DNA of 60,303 nt from Cryomorphaceae bacterium BACL29 MAG-121220-bin8 (GTDB taxonomy: Bacteria > Bacteroidota > Bacteroidia > Flavobacteriales > Flavobacteriaceae): assembly GCA_905182765.1 (NCBI GenBank), contig CAJJCV010000005.1:1-60303 (forward strand), read 5' to 3'. Below the pieces are notes generated by a model. It was not told where the DNA came from, ran no database searches, and saw nothing but the letters and a program-made list of their open reading frames with translations. Shown here piece after piece: positions 55,935 through 60,303 of this stretch. Position 1 is the stretch's first letter. Each line of letters begins with the position of its first letter. The position numbers and the translations under genes were made by a program.

Positions 55935-56393
55935 TTAATTATTTAAATTTTGGTCATCTGAAAAACTTGTTTCTATAAAGTAATCAAAATCATTATCATT
56001 TATGTGATCAAAATTGATTTCAAATTCGTTAACCTCAAAAAGTTCTACATATTCGGAACTTGAATATCCGACTAGTTCGTAGCTCATATAATCAATAATT
56101 TCTGATTTGTTAAAAGTAATGGTGTCAGTAAAAAATACATTAATAAATAACCCAACAATAAGAGCTGCAGCTATTCCGCTTAAAGCATGCTTGCTGTATT
56201 TGAAATTAATTATTTTACTTATATAATTAGTCTTTGTAATTAAATTAATATTTATAGTTTCAAAATAATTTTCAGGAACTTTGAAATCTCCTAATTCAAT
56301 TTTGTTAATATCATCAATTGTAATTTTATCAAAATAACCTTTAGGTGTTTTGAAACGATTAATATTAAGATTTAAATTATTTTTTGATTTCAT
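55935..56393 (-). CDS. Probable single-span anti-sigma factor
   Basis: A 152-residue protein with a single membrane span (LSGIAAALIVGLFINVFF, about residues 71-88). The cytoplasmic N-terminal half carries a repeated PKGYFD/PENYFE motif (residues 17-22 and 40-45). The C-terminal periplasmic part is strongly acidic (NEFEINFDHINDNDFDYF). It lacks a classical zinc anti-sigma motif, so the assignment rests mainly on its position 24 bases after the ECF sigma gene and on topology. Confidence 0.65.
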   Translation of the reverse strand: MKSKNNLNLNINRFKTPKGYFDKITIDDINKIELGDFKVPENYFETININLITKTNYISKIINFKYSKHALSGIAAALIVGLFINVFFTDTITFNKSEIIDYMSYELVGYSSSEYVELFEVNEFEINFDHINDNDFDYFIETSFSDDQNLNN

Positions 56394-56417
56394 TCTATTT
56401 CTTTGACAACCAAACTC

Positions 56418-56969
56418 TTAAAAGGTTTGAATTTTAATTATTTCTTTTTTTATTTTTTTAACGGCAATATGATAAGATGCTTTTAAAGCACCCTCTGATG
56501 TCCCTAAAATTTCAGAAATATCTTTAAATTTCATTTCTTGCTCATATTTCATTTGAAAAACTAATTTTTGTTTTACTGGAAGTGTATTTATTAACTCTTG
56601 TAACTTTATTTGTAATTCATCTCCATCAAAATAAGGATCCTCTTTCAATTTGTTCGTCTGAGCAATCATAATTTCTTCAGAGGTTTTAAAATGTTTTTTT
56701 GCTTTTGATTTTATGAAATTCAACGATTCATTTGTTGCTATTCTATAAATCCAGGTGTAGAGTTTGCTTTGTTCCTTAAATCCGTTAATTGCCTTGAAAA
56801 CTTTTATAAATGTATTCTGAAGCACATCATGAGCGTCATCGTGATCTAAAACTATTTTTCTAATGTGCCAATAAATGGGTTCTTTATACTTACTGAGCAA
56901 AATCTCAAAAGATTTATTTTGAGATTCTTTATTTTTTAGTTTGGCGATAAATTTAGATTCATTTTCCAA
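56418..56969 (-). CDS. ECF-type RNA polymerase sigma factor
   Basis: A 183-residue sigma-70 family protein with regions 2 and 4 only. Region 2 reads SKYKEPIYWHIRKIVLDHDDAHDVLQNTFIKVFKAI, including the DVLQNTF core-binding segment, and WIYRIATNESLNF; region 4 reads LPVKQKLVFQMKYEQEMKFKDISEILGTSEGALKASYHIAVKKIKK. The start is taken as TTG at 56969: a TAG stop immediately precedes it in frame, there is no in-frame ATG in the N-terminal part, and the family pattern begins within a few residues. It heads the three-gene module with the membrane and periplasmic proteins that follow. Confidence 0.92.
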   Translation of the reverse strand: MENESKFIAKLKNKESQNKSFEILLSKYKEPIYWHIRKIVLDHDDAHDVLQNTFIKVFKAINGFKEQSKLYTWIYRIATNESLNFIKSKAKKHFKTSEEIMIAQTNKLKEDPYFDGDELQIKLQELINTLPVKQKLVFQMKYEQEMKFKDISEILGTSEGALKASYHIAVKKIKKEIIKIQTF

Positions 56970-57012
56970 CTAACTTTATTTTATATGTAAGACAATAAAA
57001 TTTCTAAAAAGT

Positions 57013-58836
57013 TTAAGAAAATGATTGAAGTTTAATCAACTTCGAATAAACTCCATTTTCAGAAATCAACTCTTCGTGTTTACCTTGCTCAATAATCTCT
57101 CCTTCATTTACAACCAAGATAACATCTGCTTTTTGAATTGTTGATAGTCTATGAGCGATTATTAGAGAGGTTCTGTTTTTCATTAGTTTCTCTAGAGCTT
57201 CTTGAACTAATTTTTCTGATTCTGAGTCTAAAGAGGAAGTAGCTTCGTCTAAAATCATTATTGGTGGATTTCTTAATACTGCCCTTGCAATTGAAACTCT
57301 TTGTTTTTGACCTCCGGATAATTTTCCTCCACCGTCTCCAACATTCGAATGGTATTTATTTTCAAGTTTTTCTATAAAATCATTAGCATTTGCAATTACC
57401 GCCGATTTTTTTACCTCTTCCTCATTATTATTAGAACTAGAAAGTTTAATATTATTAGTTATAGAATCATTAAAAAGGATAGAATCTTGTGATACTAGAC
57501 CAATTAAACTTCTCAAATCTTTCTTAAACAAATCTTTAATATTTATTCCGTCAATTAATATTTTCCCAGAATTCACATCATAAAATCTAGGGATTAAATT
57601 AGCTATTGTTGATTTTCCGCTTCCAGATTGTCCAACGATAGCGATGGTTTGTCCTTTTTTTATTTTAAAATTAATATTTTTTAAAACGCTTGCATTTTCA
57701 TATTTAAAACTAACATTTTCAAAAGTTATTTCTGAATCAAATGATTTTTTAGAAACAGGATTAGATATTTCAGTAATTGAAGATTTTGAATCTAGAATTT
57801 CAAGTACTCTTTCTGCTGCAGCATTACCTTTTTTTATTGAGTAAGAAGCTTTACTTATTGCTTTAGCAGGTGTTAAAACACCATATGCAAGCCCCATGTA
57901 AGTGATAAATGCAGCAGGATTTAGTTCTTGATCTACTAAAACTAGTTGTCCTCCGTACCAAAGTAAAACTCCAATCACAGAAATCCCTAAAAATTCACTG
58001 ACTGGACTAGCTAAATTCTGTCTGTTTATTAATTTGTTTGAGTAGTTGTAAAATTTATTATTTGAATTATTGAATTTTTCTATAAAGAAAAACTCAGAAA
58101 CGAAACCTTTTATTATTTTAAGACCTTGAAGAGTCTCTTCAGTTATAGACAAGAATTCAGCTTGTTCGTTCTGTACTAAAGTTGATGTGGCTTTTAAGGA
58201 TCTTCCAATCAAAGAAATTAAAAATCCTGAAATAGGAATAAAAATTAAAACAAACGCAGTTAACTTAAAGCTTATTAAAAACATTGCTGAAATTGTAAAA
58301 AATATAGTTAAAGGTTCTCTAACTATTAATTCAAGGACTGATAAAAATGAATGTTGAATTTCTAATACATCAGATGTTATTCTTGAAATAACATCTCCTT
58401 TTTTCTTTTCTGTAAAAAAAGCTAATGGCATACTAATTATTTTTTTATAAACATCTCCTCTTAAATGAGTTAAAATCCCATTTCTTAAAAACGTTATAAA
58501 ATACATTGCTAAGTAGTTGAAAAAATTCTTTAGAAAAAACAATATTATTATTGATGCGATTACAAAAATTAGTGCTTTCTGTGGATCTTCACCTGAAAAA
58601 CTACTTACTTGATAGTTTAACCATCCTTCTAAATTATTTCCAAAACCATCGATTCCGTCAAATTCTGGTTTGTTGTAAGATTTTTTATTTTCTCCAAATA
58701 AAACTTCAAGCATTGGCATTAACGATAAAAATGATAAAGCACTAAATAGTGCATAAAGAATATTAAAAAATATATTTAAAAAAATATATTTTTTAAAGGG
58801 TTTTGAATACTTGAATATTTTTTTGAAATACTCCAT
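57013..58836 (-). CDS. MsbA-like ABC exporter (fused membrane and ATPase domains)
   Basis: A 607-residue half-transporter that works as a homodimer. Six transmembrane helices lie in the first 330 residues (e.g. FLNIFFNILYALFSALSFLSLMPML, ALIFVIASIIILFFLKNFF). The ATPase has Walker A GQSGSGKST near residue 400, signature LSGGQKQR near 508, Walker B and D-loop MILDEATSSLD near 529 and the switch AHRLST. Such proteins flip lipid A-core or other lipids (MsbA) or export peptides; the substrate is not known. It follows the phosphohexomutase gene by two bases and precedes the ECF sigma gene by 43 bases. Confidence 0.92.
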   Translation of the reverse strand: MEYFKKIFKYSKPFKKYIFLNIFFNILYALFSALSFLSLMPMLEVLFGENKKSYNKPEFDGIDGFGNNLEGWLNYQVSSFSGEDPQKALIFVIASIIILFFLKNFFNYLAMYFITFLRNGILTHLRGDVYKKIISMPLAFFTEKKKGDVISRITSDVLEIQHSFLSVLELIVREPLTIFFTISAMFLISFKLTAFVLIFIPISGFLISLIGRSLKATSTLVQNEQAEFLSITEETLQGLKIIKGFVSEFFFIEKFNNSNNKFYNYSNKLINRQNLASPVSEFLGISVIGVLLWYGGQLVLVDQELNPAAFITYMGLAYGVLTPAKAISKASYSIKKGNAAAERVLEILDSKSSITEISNPVSKKSFDSEITFENVSFKYENASVLKNINFKIKKGQTIAIVGQSGSGKSTIANLIPRFYDVNSGKILIDGINIKDLFKKDLRSLIGLVSQDSILFNDSITNNIKLSSSNNNEEEVKKSAVIANANDFIEKLENKYHSNVGDGGGKLSGGQKQRVSIARAVLRNPPIMILDEATSSLDSESEKLVQEALEKLMKNRTSLIIAHRLSTIQKADVILVVNEGEIIEQGKHEELISENGVYSKLIKLQSFS

Positions 58837-58838
58837 TT

Positions 58839-60303
58839 TTAAAAATTAAATTCTTTAGATAAATTGTCAATTTTGTTTTCTAATTTCTCATTTACTTTAA
58901 TATAATCTTTTTTTGATCTAAGACTGGTATTTACACTAAAGTAAAACTTTATTTTTGGTTCTGTTCCACTAGGTCTAGCAGCAACTGTTGTTCCATCTTC
59001 AGATTCAAATATTAAAACATTAGATTCAGGAAAGTCTAAATTTTTAATTTCGCCATTTAATTGGTCTATTTCTTGAGAAGATTTAAAATCTTTAATAGTT
59101 GTCAATTTACTTCCGTCTAAAGCATTAATTTTAGAATTCCTTAGCTTATTCATAATCAAACTAATTTCTTTGAGACCTTCAGCTCCTTTTTTTTCAATTG
59201 ATATAAGTTTTTCTTTAAAAAACCCATACTTGATATAGCACTCAATTAAATAATCAATTAAGTTAATGCCGTTTGTTTTACATTCCGATCCAACTTCACA
59301 TGCAACTAGGGCAGAGGTTATAGCATCTTTATCTCTGACGAAATCACCTACCATATATCCGTAACTTTCTTCACCTCCTGCAATGTAAGTTTGATTAGGG
59401 AAATCATTAATCATTTTTCCAATCCACTTAAATCCAGTTAGGCCAACTTTAAAATCAACATTATAACTTTCAGCTATATTTTTTATCATTGCAGTTGAAA
59501 CTACAGTTGATCCAATAAAAAATGATTTATTTAAGTTTTTTCTTTTACTTAAAATAAATTCCGTAAAAATGATCATCATTTGATTGCCATTTAAAAGAAC
59601 ATATTCGTTTTTGTTATTTTTTACTGCTAATCCAATTCTGTCTGCATCAGGATCAGTACCTATAACAATATCTGCATTAACTGATTTAGCCATGTTTATT
59701 GCCATATTTAAAGCTTCAGGTTCCTCTGGATTAGGAGATTTCACTGTACTAAAATTGCCATCAGGAATAGCCTGTTCTTTAACAATATGTAAATCTTTAA
59801 ATCCAGCTCCTTTTAATACTTCTGGAAGAATTTTATATGATGTTCCGTGAATTGGAGTAAAAACAATTTTATAATCTTTTCTGTTGGAATCTCCAATTTT
59901 TCCTACTGATATTGAATTTTTAATAAATTTCATATCAATTTCATTATCAATTAAAGTAACAAGAGAATCATTTCTATTAAAATTGATCTCATTAACTTTT
60001 ACAGAATTTATTTCGAAAATCAACTTTTTATCAATTGGAGGAACAATTTGACCGCCATCTTTCCAATAAACTTTATATCCATTGTATTCAGGAGGATTAT
60101 GGGAAGCTGTTAAAACAATACCACAAATACAGTTTAATTCTATTAATGCGTAAGAAAGTTCTGGAGTAGGTCTAATGGAGCTAAATAAGTATACATTGAT
60201 GTTGTTTGAACTAAAAACATCAGCTACTTGATTAGCTAATTCTTTACTTTGATTTCTACAATCGTAAGCTATAACAACTGATTCTTTATTTGTAGAAGTT
60301 TTA
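58839..60303 (-). CDS. Phosphoglucomutase/phosphomannomutase family enzyme (5' end beyond window)
   Basis: The frame stays open to the window edge, so the N-terminus is missing and about 488 residues are visible. The phospho-serine loop TASHNPPEYNG lies just inside the new N-terminal part (around 60080-60113), upstream of the first visible Met-like codon. Further motifs are the metal loop IGTDPDADRIGLA, the sugar-binding GGEESYGY and the phosphate-binding ARPSGTEPKIKFYF at the C-terminus. All four active-site motifs of the alpha-D-phosphohexomutase superfamily are present, so it should interconvert hexose 1- and 6-phosphates. It is followed by the ABC exporter gene after two bases. Confidence 0.94.
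   Translation of the reverse strand, partial: KTSTNKESVVIAYDCRNQSKELANQVADVFSSNNINVYLFSSIRPTPELSYALIELNCICGIVLTASHNPPEYNGYKVYWKDGGQIVPPIDKKLIFEINSVKVNEINFNRNDSLVTLIDNEIDMKFIKNSISVGKIGDSNRKDYKIVFTPIHGTSYKILPEVLKGAGFKDLHIVKEQAIPDGNFSTVKSPNPEEPEALNMAINMAKSVNADIVIGTDPDADRIGLAVKNNKNEYVLLNGNQMMIIFTEFILSKRKNLNKSFFIGSTVVSTAMIKNIAESYNVDFKVGLTGFKWIGKMINDFPNQTYIAGGEESYGYMVGDFVRDKDAITSALVACEVGSECKTNGINLIDYLIECYIKYGFFKEKLISIEKKGAEGLKEISLIMNKLRNSKINALDGSKLTTIKDFKSSQEIDQLNGEIKNLDFPESNVLIFESEDGTTVAARPSGTEPKIKFYFSVNTSLRSKKDYIKVNEKLENKIDNLSKEFNF

Noticed and set aside
1-60303. CRISPR arrays, phage genes, insertion sequences, toxin-antitoxin pairs, tRNA genes
   Set aside because: Looked for on both strands; no direct-repeat arrays, transposase or integrase motifs or cloverleaf sequences were recognised.

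Overview
The window is about 60 kb of a very AT-rich, tightly packed chromosome of a member of the Bacteroidota, almost certainly a marine-type Flavobacteriia with a streamlined genome. The signs are a SusC/SusD outer-membrane pair, a str-S10-spc-alpha ribosomal cluster without tuf, S14 and L36 proteins lacking zinc cysteines, FadB with the dehydrogenase domain first, starts without Shine-Dalgarno sequences, and promoters of the Bacteroidota type (TTTG-N19-TAnnTTTG). No tRNA, rRNA, insertion sequence, prophage or CRISPR array was seen.

Layout: (1) 1-3382, plus strand: end of adk, obg, an Mpl-like peptidoglycan ligase and a YjjG-type nucleotidase, meeting rlmB and a secreted protein of unknown function on the minus strand (3383-4841). 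(2) 4904-9645, minus strand: a SusC/SusD pair with its own terminator. (3) 9588-10037: a gene-free AT-rich gap carrying the ribosomal promoter. (4) 10038-26893, plus strand: rpsL-rpsG-fusA, the S10, spc and alpha operons in one run of 30 genes, ending in rplQ and a strong terminator. (5) 26898-32461, plus strand: carA-eno-gltA, then two arginine/citrulline-type hydrolases (a DDAH-like enzyme and CtlX). (6) 32454-43184: mixed housekeeping genes (argS, ffh, folD, queE, a LolC/E-like permease, two adjacent fold-type II PLP enzymes) interleaved with minus-strand genes for a VOC protein, a lipoprotein and a NamZ-type muramidase. (7) 43186-50460, minus strand: a secreted M28 peptidase and a beta-oxidation operon marR-fadB-fadA-fadE. 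(8) 50468-60303, minus strand: purL, an RsmB-type rRNA methyltransferase, an ECF sigma factor with its probable membrane and periplasmic partners, an MsbA-like ABC exporter, and a phosphohexomutase cut by the window edge.

Most content is core metabolism and translation, and I found no convincing new multi-gene system. The best leads are regulatory: a near-perfect 32-bp inverted repeat just upstream of the marR promoter element; TAnnTTTG promoter elements only 4-9 nt before several start codons, implying leaderless or nearly leaderless mRNAs; and hairpins in the only two sizeable gaps of the ribosomal cluster (before rpsG and before rpsD), where autoregulation by S7 and S4 would be expected by analogy with other bacteria.
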